From Paraphysomonas bandaiensis (taxonomy: Eukaryota > Chrysophyceae), in NCBI GenBank assembly GCA_965644295.1, contig CBFFRP010000214.1:26944-90943 (forward strand): DNA of 64,000 bases. The letters are read 5' to 3'. Positions 10,321 to 20,711 of this stretch are shown here, in pieces (positions within the stretch are counted from its first letter, which is position 1; each line of letters starts with the position of its first letter). Both the position numbers and the translations under genes were made by a program. Under the pieces are notes generated by a model that saw only the letters and a program-made list of their open reading frames with translations, did not search any database and was not told the DNA's origin.

Positions 10321-10737
10321 TGGAGCTGTCTCAAAGTCCAGGTTATGAAGATAAATCGGTTGCACTGACAATACAATGAAATCTCATACAAATGACTGTC
10401 AAGATCAGAATTATAGTAAAAGTGAGTCTCTGTTGAACCGAATATTGAAGTTGACTGTTGCATTTGCCTGGTGCTGATATGAGCGCTCTGTTGAGCCTAA
10501 TTTAAGTCAAAAAATGTTTTTTTGAGTCAAAATGGGGATAATACATAATAAATGCAACATATTTTTACCTCCCCCCTAGTGACTACAAATCCATATAGCT
10601 TTATAACTTACCGCTGCTCCGTTAATAACAGTATACTTTGCTTTAATTATATAGGTATAATATATATATACATGTGTACATAACAACATTATTATTCGAC
10701 TTCGCGCAATGATATATCAACTTAGTACTGTCACCTA
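10321..10737. other. Intergenic, nothing recognised
   Basis: AT-rich 3' flank of the lipase gene. A tatatatata run lies at about 10,660. No gene, TIR or LTR signature is seen. Confidence 0.5.
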
Positions 10738-13186
10738 CTATCGTCCATAACAGTGCATAAAACAAGGAAGACATACCCTCTCTGGCATCAACAAGCCGAT
10801 GGATGGTATCGGTATGCGATAATCTTTCAACATTTGGTACTCGCCAATTCCCACATCAGGAATCGAGTCTCCGGCAGGTGCACAAATCACACACACCGGC
10901 TTACCGCAAGCTCTACAATGGTGATACACCAGAGCACGAGATGCATCACTATTCGTAATAAACGGCCACGTAGGCTCGCTCCCACAGACGCTGCAAGACG
11001 CCCATTCGTGGGAAGCACTATCATATATTGGCTCCCAGCGGGGGGGAGTTTGTACGTTGTACATCGGGTGACGAGAGAGTTTTAACATCCTTAACGCATG
11101 TATATGGGCACTCATCATATGGTCCGAAATACTATTTCGAAACAGATTTATTTTTTGTAAACCCGTATACCTAGAGTCACACTCTTCAGCATGGTAGGCA
11201 CTGCCAGTTTTTGAGAAAAAAATAATTTTTCCAGGTACCATCATTTCGTCAGGTGAGGATAATCCGGGTGTCCCACGCTGTTCACGAATTGGAGGACATG
11301 TTTCGTTGTGGTCTTTGTCAACATCAACATTGTCCAGGCAGTCATCTTTACTCTCAGGCATTGTAGCCGATTGATCATCTTCCTTTTCACTCACTTTGGA
11401 ACCGCGCCCAGATGAACGGCCAGCAAGAGTCATTGCCCCTTCTTTGCCAATACTTCGAGCATAGAGCTCCATTCTAACCTGGTCCTGGTGATACCACTCT
11501 CTGGCCTGAGTACTAAACTCTTTGACTTCTTCAGCTAAAGCCTTTATGTTTTTAGGCGATAGACAGGGTATAATATCATCGTTGTGTACCATAGAGACAA
11601 CTATTCCGTCGTCGATAAAGGCATCAGCCAGATTTTCTCCTACACAAGGTGGGGTACCATACCCCACAGCTTGCACAAAAGGTATTGCAGAAGGACTATA
11701 GTTATTGTCCTCAGGACTCTCCTGCATCCAACTGTTTTCATGATTAAGTCCTAAAAAGAGATGCTTCACATCACATAATAAATCTTCTTGTTCCTTTTGG
11801 GAAAGACTTTTGAAGGAATCACTACGACGAATTAGCTGTCGACGATAGAGACCATTCTTCAATTCGGCAGCGATTAGGGCAGCAATACCTGCACCTAAAG
11901 GACATTAATTACTGTAACGTTGATTGTTCAATAAACCACATCATATCAACATATTGTACAACACACATGTGGCCTTAATATATACCTAGCGAATGCCCCA
12001 CAAGCTTCACATCATACCCTTGATCCAACAACTTGTATATACAACGCCTCATGACAAATACATCCAGAATAGCGCGCGTAGCTACCAGCATTCCAGTATG
12101 TACCCCCCCTGTAACTGCGTGTTCCCCGCACTGACCGGCCCGATACACGAATGCAGTGACATCCTTGGTTCCGTTAATCCTCCAATCCGTAATGTTTTTC
12201 GATCCACGGATAACAAGCAGAGCTTCTTTGAGATGTGGTGACCGGCTCAGATTAGAGCGTACTACCAAAGCAAAAGCCGGGCATAATGAACCATCAGGAA
12301 GCTGTTGCGAATCACTCTGACATGCAATCACCTTCCACCCCTCATTTGCAATTAGACGGGAAAAGTACCAGTTCCCCCATTCCACTGTATGATGAGGGGG
12401 AGGGAGCATTGCGGCGTACAGCCACATAGCTGGGCCTGCGTACTTCCCCAACAACTCAAGATATCGTTCTTGAATGGAAGAGTCGAATTTCGCGGTGTGA
12501 TTCTGCGAAGTGCTTCCAAGAGCTAATTTGCGCTGGAGTTCGTTGTTACACCCCAGGTAATACACGGATAGCATGTCGTAGGGAGATTTTATATCAAAAG
12601 CAGATAAAAGAGGCATAAGCGGCACTAAGGTATTCATAACTTCCTTGTCTAGCAGGAGGCCTATTGCAGCTCGACCCATCATCGCATACTTAATGGCGGT
12701 GGAATATGCGCTATAAGGAGTGTATTTCACAACAGCAAATGCTAACTTCGTCAATCTGGTGGCAACTCCGGATTCTTTGAACAAAACAGGTTTTTCGATA
12801 TCTTCTACACCACATCCTTCAAGATACATATCTAAACGGCCGACATAATCCGTCGTAGCTTCATTAACTTTCTCAATAAGGAAGGAATACACAGCCTTCG
12901 CCTGGTGGTCGCGACACACATAGCCTATCAAATTAGGAGTCTTCTCGGCCTTCGGATGCCACAAACGGACTGGAATAGGGTGTGTAGTCTTGAAAATACA
13001 GCTACTGCAAAACCTCTGAAGGCAACACACACAGCTGACAAAACTCTTCCCATAAGAGACACCAGTGAACTGCCCCACACTAACCTCATGACCACAGCTA
13101 GGACACCGCTCCTTATTGAACCTAGTGAGAGAGGAGAGACCCTCAGTCACAGACCTCCTGTCAATAAACATGCCCAGAGGATTCAT
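10738..13186 (-). CDS. Class 3 lipase flanked by FYVE-like zinc-finger regions
   Basis: Two exons (13,186-11,986 and 11,894-10,738) separated by a 91-nt intron (gtatat...tttag) join in frame to 785 residues. The nucleophile elbow is split by the intron: exon 1 ends ...VKLVGHSL and exon 2 starts GAGIAALIAAELK, rebuilding the GHSLG of Lipase_3 alpha/beta hydrolases (serine about residue 399). Before it are ALLVIRGSKNITDWRINGT (oxyanion region) and GGVHTGMLVATRAI. The N-terminus (residues ~29-85) has paired Cys motifs CPSCGHEV...CVCC..FCSSC...CRDH. The C-terminus (~690-780) has CSVCG...HHCRACGKPVCVIC...RVCLPC, close to the R(R/K)HHCR signature of FYVE fingers. Such domains bind phosphatidylinositol-3-phosphate, so an endosomal or vacuolar lipid hydrolase is inferred. 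It is divergent to the FkbM gene. A lipase with zinc fingers at both ends is unusual. Confidence 0.88.
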
Positions 13187-13254
13187 GCCTAAAACATTAC
13201 CAATTTCGATAAAATCACTTCAGTCAAACAAGAACTAAACTCTGTCCATACCAG

Positions 13255-13556
13255 ATACATACATACATACATACATACATACATACATACATACATACAT
13301 ACATACATACATACATACATACATACATACATACATACATACATACATACATACATACATACATACATACATACATACATACATACATACATACATACAT
13401 ACATACATACATACATACATACATACATACATACATACATACATACATACATACATACATACATACATACATACATACATACATACATACATACATACAT
13501 ACATACATACATACATACATACATACATACATACATACATACATACATACATACAT
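13255..13556. repeat. (ACAT)n microsatellite, about 75 units
   Basis: About 302 bases of uninterrupted tetranucleotide ACAT/ATAC (TGTA/CATG-free on the plus strand) with no visible interruptions. It fills two thirds of the space between the start codons of the divergent lipase (13,186, minus) and FkbM methyltransferase (13,650, plus) genes. The long open Met-Tyr-Val-Cys frames it produces on the minus strand are an artefact of the repeat. Confidence 0.98.
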
Positions 13557-13649
13557 GTACGTCGTAGTGCTGCAGGGGTGTTGATTCTAGTCAACTGCTT
13601 GAAGTATGCTGCTAAAGATTGGGTGCAATGGAAGAGCTCTAACGATGCC

Positions 13650-14603
13650 ATGGCCCTCAGTGTAGGGATTGTTGTTAGGTTGTTGATCTCACTGTGTATT
13701 CCTGTTACTTCTGTGTCAAGAGAGGTTACATATGCCTCCATTAAGAGTATTCCGCAGTTCTCTATGTTCGTATACAGAGATGGTGACGATGTCAGTAAAT
13801 CTATTCTGTCTGGATATATTTGGAAGAATGAATTCTCTTCTGTTGTGTGTATTGAGTTTATTTCGTTGCTTCCTGGTGCAACCTTTGTAGATATTGGGGC
13901 GCATATTGGATGGTACTCTCTGTTGGCCGCCTCACGTGGAGCTCCTGTAGTGTCAGTAGAGCCTGTGCTCTCTAGTTTTAATGCTATTTCGCGTAGTATC
14001 CTCGTGAATGATTTTGAAGACAGGATTTTATTACGCCATGCACTGGTGAGCTCTATTAGCGGTGGACATATGCATCTCAGGGATGGTTTCAGAGGAGGAC
14101 AGTTTAAAGTTCGCCGCGTCGATACTTTTCCTCCGCCACGCACATACACTGTACCGATATACACTGTAGATGACCTTGTTTCCTTAAATCATACTGTGGG
14201 TATATTGAAAGTCAGTTGTGGGGGTTGTGAAGCAAGCGCGCTGTTTGGTGCTCAGAAATTGCTAACAAGCCTCAATCGACCTTGTGTAATACTTCTAGAA
14301 TGGGTACTTCGTGTTATTGACCGTATTTTAGGGAGGAAAAAAGCATATTTTACCCGGGATAAAGTAGCTATGTTACTTGTGTCATCTGGGTACAGATTTG
14401 TTAGAATCACTTGGTCTACCATTACACGCAGTTACGAATTACACAGCCTTGACCCTCACGCGGAAGGATTTTGGCACTATTACGATATGGATATTGTAAT
14501 TGTACGTGAAAGTGATAGGTGCTTTGCAGCATCCTCTAGTCGATGGATCCGTTTTGTAAACCAGTTATACAATGCTACAGTATCAAGTATAAACGTTGGT
14601 TGA
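13650..14603 (+). CDS. FkbM-family methyltransferase, predicted secretory pathway
   Basis: A 317-residue single-exon protein. The ATG at 13,650 was chosen because it is followed by a good signal sequence or anchor (MALSVGIVVRLLISLCIPVT); the frame is open upstream but only from non-ATG codons. The SAM-binding motif I is ATFVDIGAHIGWYSLLAASR (about residues 77-96), followed by a VVSVEP strand-2 acidic residue and VGILKVSCGGCEASALFGAQ, the post-core FkbM region in which KxDVEGxE is usual. Here the expected acidic residues are replaced (KVSCGGCEAS), so catalysis may differ. FkbM enzymes O-methylate sugars or polyketides; with a signal sequence a role on cell-wall or Golgi polysaccharide is inferred. 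Shared upstream region with the lipase gene holds the long microsatellite. Confidence 0.85.
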   Translation: MALSVGIVVRLLISLCIPVTSVSREVTYASIKSIPQFSMFVYRDGDDVSKSILSGYIWKNEFSSVVCIEFISLLPGATFVDIGAHIGWYSLLAASRGAPVVSVEPVLSSFNAISRSILVNDFEDRILLRHALVSSISGGHMHLRDGFRGGQFKVRRVDTFPPPRTYTVPIYTVDDLVSLNHTVGILKVSCGGCEASALFGAQKLLTSLNRPCVILLEWVLRVIDRILGRKKAYFTRDKVAMLLVSSGYRFVRITWSTITRSYELHSLDPHAEGFWHYYDMDIVIVRESDRCFAASSSRWIRFVNQLYNATVSSINVG

Positions 14604-14869
14604 TTTTCAGGGTCATGGTTTTAACCCCTTATATAGAATGCGGTGTATCACTTATTACTTTGTGTCAGACTATATTGGGGAATGATTATGCAGATGTAAT
14701 CAACAGATTTGTGATATACTAAATAGTAAAGTCAATTATAAATATTGACTTCAGTATATCATTTAAAAAATACGTTCTATTGTTATAGGATTACGTTTTA
14801 TGGTGCGAAATGTTTTATCCAGGTATGGCAGCTTAATATCAGCCTTGAACATCGACTTACCGTATCTGG

Positions 14870-15275
14870 TGACCTCAGCAAAGCAGGCTTGCACTAAAAT
14901 AAGTGTCAATTGTGTAGACGTCCAGACAAATAAACAGGCATCCGGGAATGAGCCCTGACGAATACACAGCAATCCGGGGTATTGGCCTGCCTGCTAAAGT
15001 CAAGCATCCGGGCTGTTCACCTTAAGGATTCAGAAATCCTGAAGTCAGCAGGTGTCAGGTATATCAACATTCTGCATGCTCACGACGTTTGCTTTGAGTG
15101 GTAGAGCGAAAGTGGTTGCACCTCTTGGCGCTTGCGGTGACGCACAAGCAGCTCTTGTAGCGTAAAATAGTAGAATATTATCAGAGTTATTAAGCACTAG
15201 TTAGTTAAATTGTAATGTTCAGTTAGTTCTGACTATTAAACGCCTATAGCTAATAATAAGACATTCACCACATCA
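14870..15275 (+). repeat. RepA dispersed repeat, 5'-truncated
   Basis: Contains AAATAAACAGGCATCCGGGA, a second GAATACACAGCAATCCGGGG unit, CTGCCTGCTAAAGTCAAGCA, TGTTCACCTTAAGGATTCAG, the TCAGGTATATCAACATTCTG block, AAAGTGGTTGCACCT, CTTGCGGTGACGCACAAGCA, and the end CGCCTATAGCTAATAATAAG. Its 3' end lies about 85 bases left of a hAT-type MITE. Confidence 0.8.
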
Positions 15276-15475
15276 CATCATTCACACCACTAAACTTGAA
15301 TACTTCGAAGCCGTTGAATATATATATGCAATTAGCTTATGCTATTTACTATGTAGTATGTACCAGAGCTAGGGAACAATATATATATTGTATTGCAATA
15401 TATTGATTGGTGGACCGGCCAAATATTCCATCAGTATTGTTTCTGTTAAAATAGCTCACAATACTATTGCAATCA

Positions 15476-15480
15476 ATATC
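15476..15480. repeat. Copia target-site duplication, left (ATATC)
   Basis: The 5-mer directly before the left LTR equals the 5-mer directly after the right LTR (20,989-20,993). Five bases is the usual Ty1/copia duplication length. Confidence 0.9.
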
Positions 15481-15774
15481 TGTTGAGAAATGCTCATTTT
15501 ACACTAGATCACAGAGAGAATTTGTCGTAAGACTAGATAGATTTATTAGTATCGTTTACACGAAGTTGTGATAACCAACACTAACTCATTATAATCCCTG
15601 CATAATATCCTACATATGCGAACCTCTCGTTACTGAACATATCTTGAAAGGTCAACCTATTTCAGTTTCTCAATATCATCACAGCATTTGTACATCACTA
15701 TATTTCACTGTATTCTCGTACATTGTCTTCAAGTGACATACTGAATATACTAGAATAAGATCCATATTCTAATA
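15481..15774 (-). repeat. Copia LTR (3' LTR of the element)
   Basis: 294-bp direct repeat of 20,695-20,988 with two substitutions seen. The polypurine tract (plus-strand CTCCCACTC) borders it at 15,775. Confidence 0.93.
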
Positions 15775-15953
15775 CTCCCACTCAATGTAGAATGCAGTGA
15801 GACAAAACAACAGTGATCACAATAATCTGATAATGCTATGACTATCTAGTCCCATAGGTAAAAACAGATGTGAAATCTTTTAAAGATACATATATACCCA
15901 GCAGTCAACTAGATATACAGTTATGTGGGATTTTCACCCACTAAAACACACCT

Positions 15954-18900
15954 TTAACCTCTTCGGGGTCGTTTCTTCTGCTGCTCCTCCACACTGTTAG
16001 ACACACTCCTCTTAACCCCGGTAATCGTTTTCTCATGACGACTGAAGATCTTCGTGGACAACGCCTTTGTAAAAATATCAGCCGCCATATCATCCGTAGA
16101 TACATGAATCAATTTTGCTGTAGGAAATTTGCCATTAACATGTTCTCTTATCCAGTGATACTTGATGTCAATATGCTTCGACCTCTTATGATACACTGGA
16201 TTCTCTGAAAGATCCTTTGCACTCTTACTATCCATAAAGAATGGAGTCGGCTTCGTTACCAAGAGTCCGAGCTCCTTGAACACCCCCCGAAGCCACACCA
16301 GTTCTTGCAAAGCCGCATACTCCGCCATATACTCAGATTCCATGCTCGAAGTCGCAACTGTGGTCTGAAGCTTGGACTGCCAGGCCAATGCGCCCGCACA
16401 TAAAAACACGATGTATCCCGTTGTGGATCGCCGAGTCATCCTATCCCCAGCCCAGTCTGAATCACTGAATACATGTAAATCAAACTCACTCCCACTGAAT
16501 CTGATTCCCTTATCAACTGTACCACGTAAATATTTCAACAAATGAATAGCTAATCTGCAAGTCGCATATGTTGGAGAAGTACTAAATCGAGCCAATAACC
16601 CCACAGCGTAAGCCAGATCAGGTCTAATGTGAATCGCCAAATGCAACACCGCTCCAATAATTCCTCTATACGGAAATGATTCGACCCACTGCTTCTGCTC
16701 CTCCGTCAGCTCACGTTGCTCTGCCAACAAGTCCTGAACATTGGTAGGTAGTGGAGTCTCCTTATTCTTACTGCTCTTTCCCATAAACGAACTGAATTTC
16801 TTGACAATATTCTTGGCATATTCCGATTGATCTAACATGTACCAGTCCTCGCCTCTCGTGATTCTGATATTCAGAAACCGTTTGCACACACCCAGATCAT
16901 GCATTTCAAACGTTTCGCAGAACCTACGTTTAACACTTTCTAAGTAGGTGAGATCAGCAGATGCAATGATAATATCATCAACATATATCAGCAATAAGTG
17001 CAATTGACCATTACTCCATCGCATATACAAGCATGTATCTGAAATGCAAGCAGTAAAATGTAACGATTTGATAAACTTGTCAATATGCTTGTTCCACTGC
17101 CTCGGTGATGACCGCAAACCATATAAGGCCTTGATCAATTGAAAACACCACCCCGCTGGCAACTCTTCATCAGGTGGAGGTGCCATATACACATCCTCTT
17201 CAAGATCGGCATAACAAAACGCTGATGATACGTCCAACTGATGTACATGCATATGAAACATAAAGGCAATTGCAAGAACCAGTCGAATGGTTTTTCCTTT
17301 GACCACTGGAGCAAACGTGGACTGCTCCTCCTCCGTTTTTTCTTGTAGATTCCCTAATGCAACCAGCCGCGCCTTATACTTGACTACGTTCCCCAGAAGG
17401 TCTCTCTTCACCGTGTGAACATACTTTGCTCGCACCAACTTCACTCCTCGTGGAGTCCGCACAATCTTTAAGACACGTCTCTTCAGTAGTGAGGTCTTCT
17501 CCACCTTCCGAGCTTCTCTCCACTTCATGTACTGTGGAGATCTCTCTGCTTCAGCATAGGAGTCTGGTGTCTTAAAATCATCATGTTGAAACTCTGCATG
17601 TTTAAAGTTAACAGTGCATGCATCTGGCACCTCAACCATATTTATTTCTCCTAACACCGATGCGTTCGCCAACCTACGCTGTAGCCGTTTCCGCCGTACA
17701 CGACCATCACCATCTAGTTCAATAGGTCGTCTAGTAGTTATATACGAACCCATACCTTGCTCATCCTGAGCCCGCAAATCTTGCGGTGTAGGAGGAGCCC
17801 CGCTCGCATCCCCAGACCCATGGTCTGTCGAGGTCTGCAACCTCACGACTGTCTGTTGACAGGTTGGGTCAGGACTCTCCTGGAACCCTCCAGGTCTTCC
17901 CTGGTCCAGCTCCCTGGCTGGCGTAGTACTCAGGGCGTCCCCCTTTCCTATGTACCCGGTATTCCCGGGGGTTTCTGCAGTCATACGCACCACGTCTTCG
18001 ACGTGTATAGGCACCCGGTGCTCTATATGCTCACGACCTGCAGTAACAAGTGAACGGTATGCTACAATCACACCCTTACGTTCTACAACTCTTGTTGTCT
18101 TATACAGAAGTCCGTCCTCATCATCAATATGATACGTTCCTTCTAAGCTGGCATAGTCGGATGCAAGCTTGGGTCTAGCGGCCTCCCGCACTCGAAGAGC
18201 ATCAATCTCTGCGAAGTACTTCTCTGATCGTGATGGCGTTGACTCATCAGTCAATATATGGACTGTAGTCACCACCTTGTTTGATTCAGGAAGATATACA
18301 TGGTATCCTACCTTCTCATCAGAGTAACCCATTAAATATCCAACTAGAGCCTTATCCTCCCAATCCTTTCGTCGATCCGCCTTCGGTGAAAGAACATAAG
18401 TTCGACACCCCCATACCCTAAGATATCTCAAATTTGGAGGCTCGCCCGTTAGAAACTCTATAGGAGACATATACCCTTTATCTGTTTTCGTTGGCAATCG
18501 AATCAAAATATATCTGGCTGCCATGTATGCATCCAGCCAAAATTGCGGTGGCAGTCCAGATTGGATTAGCATTGCAAGAGTCATCTCTCCAGCAGTTCTG
18601 AACTTCCTCTCCTCTATGGCATTCATTTCTGGAGAGTCTGTTGAGCTCCATGTATGTTGATAGCACTCCTGTGTCCTAAGATACTGACGCAGCTCTTCAC
18701 TGATTAATTCTCCTGCACCATCGGCATGATAGTGCTCCATCTTGAGCTTGTACCTTTTAACATCTCCTCTAAATAGCTCTTTGAAGACTTCTAAGACCGC
18801 TTCCCCAGTTCTGTGGACTAAACCCGTCGCCCAGAACATTTTGCTGGCATGATGCGTTATCTTTAACACATACCTCTCACCTCCTCTAGCAGGACAATTT

Positions 18901-20711
18901 AAGTACACAGCGATATCTGCTGAAAAATTCGGTCTAACGGAATTCTCGTCCTTCGTTCGGAAGCTGACTCGGGTTATCTTAGACCTGGCACACACATCAC
19001 ACAAACACTGATTTTTGTGTACCTTGGCTGTGAGGTGTTTTCGTTTCAACCCCGTACCCATGATGAGCATCCGCTTATGTGCCTCCACTAATGCATGTTT
19101 GTTGAAATGACCCGCTCTCCGATGCAGCAACTCCAGCTCGTCCTCACCAGTCCTATCACTAAGATTTACTTCACAATTACTCGGTGTAGACACATCTGGA
19201 AGCTCCAACAGCTGCTGAGTTGGAACTGCAGTCATTCCATTCTTCATGGGTCCCTCCAGTACCAGCTCACCGGTATTACAGTCATAAATTTGGATCCCAT
19301 ACCACACCGTGAATCGATAGCCCATTTCGTTCAGCTTACGTCCGGAGCACAGGCATCGATTGATCTGATCTGAAATTTCTATGTCTCTCCATGCTCCACG
19401 GGAACCCACACTTGTGATATGAATCTCTGATCCCTTCTTAGATCCGTTTATCACCTTTGATGTATTCATATGAGTGTCAAGCATGGTCACATCATTCATC
19501 AAGAACATTGATGATGAACAGCAGGTGTCAATATATGTATAATGCATGTCATCATTTACACTACATATATTCGTTTCATGTATATTGCATGACAATTTCA
19601 TAACATCCTCGATCATATTAGCTTCATCTTCATCAGAGAAATCTGCTGGTTCTCCACGCCGTATATTCTCTACTGTCAGCAGCCTTTTGTCCGGCTTCCT
19701 ACCATGATTCTTCCCTTTCTCTCCTCTTCTAGAATGCTTTTTCTTCGTCGTTGGACAATCAGCAGCAAGATGTTCCAGAGACTTGCAATTTCTGCATCCC
19801 GTGTACTCAGCACTTCCAGGACGCTGCCCTGATATCTCTCCATCCTTCTTCCTCTGCTTCCTCCTGCACTGTTCAGTTGAATGGCTATGAGGAATTCCTT
19901 CTTTCCTGCAATATCTACAGTTGCCCTTCTTACGCTTATCCCGTTCCGTTCGAGACCGTTTGCTCTTTTCAATGAAATTCAGCTCCTCCACCTTCTTGCG
20001 TTTCCGCTCTAACGCAATCCTTCCAGGAATGGTATCATCATACCGTTCTATCTTCCTTGATAATGTTGCATAATCAACATCATCAGGCATCAAATACAAA
20101 GCAACATTCAGAGGAGCATATTCTTCATTCAACAGACCTTCTCGTAACCGTGTTATTTTTGAGAGCTCCGATATGTCCTGCTGCTGCTCCTGTAGCTCTT
20201 TCAGCAGTATTTCAAACCGTATTATATAGTCCTTCGCAGTCTCCTCCGGACGCATACGGAAAGAGCCATACTGAGTCAACAGTTCACTGATCTTGTTTTG
20301 CTTCCCTCCAGCAAAGCACTTCTTCAACTCATCAATCATAATATGCGCCTTAAACCTGTTGCTTCCTTTTCCATCAGCCTTGAACCCTTTATGTAGAAGA
20401 TGGAATTTCTGAAGCGCCTTCGAAGATGTTTGCACTGCCTCTCTGCAGTACGAATACGCTATGGCATTCGCCTTCCAGTACTTCTTCACAGCCTGTCTGT
20501 AAGACTTCTCCTCCATTAACGTGAGTGGCTGTTCCCCAAAGTCGCTTTCCTTCGGTGGTGGCTCCACCGCTACTTCACTTTGCTCTTTCCTCATGAGGAA
20601 TGTTTCGAAGTCCTCAATCCATTGTTCAACATTGCTCTCATTAAACTGTGGCACTACTCCTCTATCCTCCTTCTCTCCTCCTCGCTCGCTACCATGTTGA
20701 GAAATGCGCAT
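15954..20711 (-). CDS. Copia Gag-Pol polyprotein
   Basis: One 1,585-residue frame. Order: Gag helical region (~20-240, UBN2-like), two zinc-knuckle-like motifs (CRYCRKEGIPHSHSTEQC near 270 and CRNCKSLEHLAADC near 300), protease with YIDTCCSSS (~392) in place of the usual D-S/T-G-A, GAG-pre-integrase HRRAGH...CLCDVC zinc site, integrase core with D (SADIAVYL), D (YHADGAGE) and E (NAIEERKF) all present, reverse transcriptase (KARLVALGN, HQLDVSSAFCYADL, KALYGLRSSPRQWN, catalytic LLIYVDDIIIA ~1,240), RNase H (FSDSDWAGD, SKLQTTVATSSMESEYMA, FFMDSKSAKDL, KHIDIKYHWIRE). No stops or frameshifts. The first ATG lies 17 bases inside the 5' LTR, so the frame runs through the LTR end and the primer-binding site; initiation may be further in or non-ATG. 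Confidence 0.95.
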   Translation of the reverse strand: MRISQHGSERGGEKEDRGVVPQFNESNVEQWIEDFETFLMRKEQSEVAVEPPPKESDFGEQPLTLMEEKSYRQAVKKYWKANAIAYSYCREAVQTSSKALQKFHLLHKGFKADGKGSNRFKAHIMIDELKKCFAGGKQNKISELLTQYGSFRMRPEETAKDYIIRFEILLKELQEQQQDISELSKITRLREGLLNEEYAPLNVALYLMPDDVDYATLSRKIERYDDTIPGRIALERKRKKVEELNFIEKSKRSRTERDKRKKGNCRYCRKEGIPHSHSTEQCRRKQRKKDGEISGQRPGSAEYTGCRNCKSLEHLAADCPTTKKKHSRRGEKGKNHGRKPDKRLLTVENIRRGEPADFSDEDEANMIEDVMKLSCNIHETNICSVNDDMHYTYIDTCCSSSMFLMNDVTMLDTHMNTSKVINGSKKGSEIHITSVGSRGAWRDIEISDQINRCLCSGRKLNEMGYRFTVWYGIQIYDCNTGELVLEGPMKNGMTAVPTQQLLELPDVSTPSNCEVNLSDRTGEDELELLHRRAGHFNKHALVEAHKRMLIMGTGLKRKHLTAKVHKNQCLCDVCARSKITRVSFRTKDENSVRPNFSADIAVYLNCPARGGERYVLKITHHASKMFWATGLVHRTGEAVLEVFKELFRGDVKRYKLKMEHYHADGAGELISEELRQYLRTQECYQHTWSSTDSPEMNAIEERKFRTAGEMTLAMLIQSGLPPQFWLDAYMAARYILIRLPTKTDKGYMSPIEFLTGEPPNLRYLRVWGCRTYVLSPKADRRKDWEDKALVGYLMGYSDEKVGYHVYLPESNKVVTTVHILTDESTPSRSEKYFAEIDALRVREAARPKLASDYASLEGTYHIDDEDGLLYKTTRVVERKGVIVAYRSLVTAGREHIEHRVPIHVEDVVRMTAETPGNTGYIGKGDALSTTPARELDQGRPGGFQESPDPTCQQTVVRLQTSTDHGSGDASGAPPTPQDLRAQDEQGMGSYITTRRPIELDGDGRVRRKRLQRRLANASVLGEINMVEVPDACTVNFKHAEFQHDDFKTPDSYAEAERSPQYMKWREARKVEKTSLLKRRVLKIVRTPRGVKLVRAKYVHTVKRDLLGNVVKYKARLVALGNLQEKTEEEQSTFAPVVKGKTIRLVLAIAFMFHMHVHQLDVSSAFCYADLEEDVYMAPPPDEELPAGWCFQLIKALYGLRSSPRQWNKHIDKFIKSLHFTACISDTCLYMRWSNGQLHLLLIYVDDIIIASADLTYLESVKRRFCETFEMHDLGVCKRFLNIRITRGEDWYMLDQSEYAKNIVKKFSSFMGKSSKNKETPLPTNVQDLLAEQRELTEEQKQWVESFPYRGIIGAVLHLAIHIRPDLAYAVGLLARFSTSPTYATCRLAIHLLKYLRGTVDKGIRFSGSEFDLHVFSDSDWAGDRMTRRSTTGYIVFLCAGALAWQSKLQTTVATSSMESEYMAEYAALQELVWLRGVFKELGLLVTKPTPFFMDSKSAKDLSENPVYHKRSKHIDIKYHWIREHVNGKFPTAKLIHVSTDDMAADIFTKALSTKIFSRHEKTITGVKRSVSNSVEEQQKKRPRRG

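Noticed and set aside
13235-14164. Long minus-strand open frames with Met-Tyr-Val-Cys repeats, and the minus frame antisense to the FkbM gene
   Set aside because: They are produced by the (ACAT)n microsatellite and the antisense of a well-supported gene; no family signal.
17757-18132. Plus-strand open frames inside the copia element
   Set aside because: Antisense of an intact gag-pol frame, no independent support.
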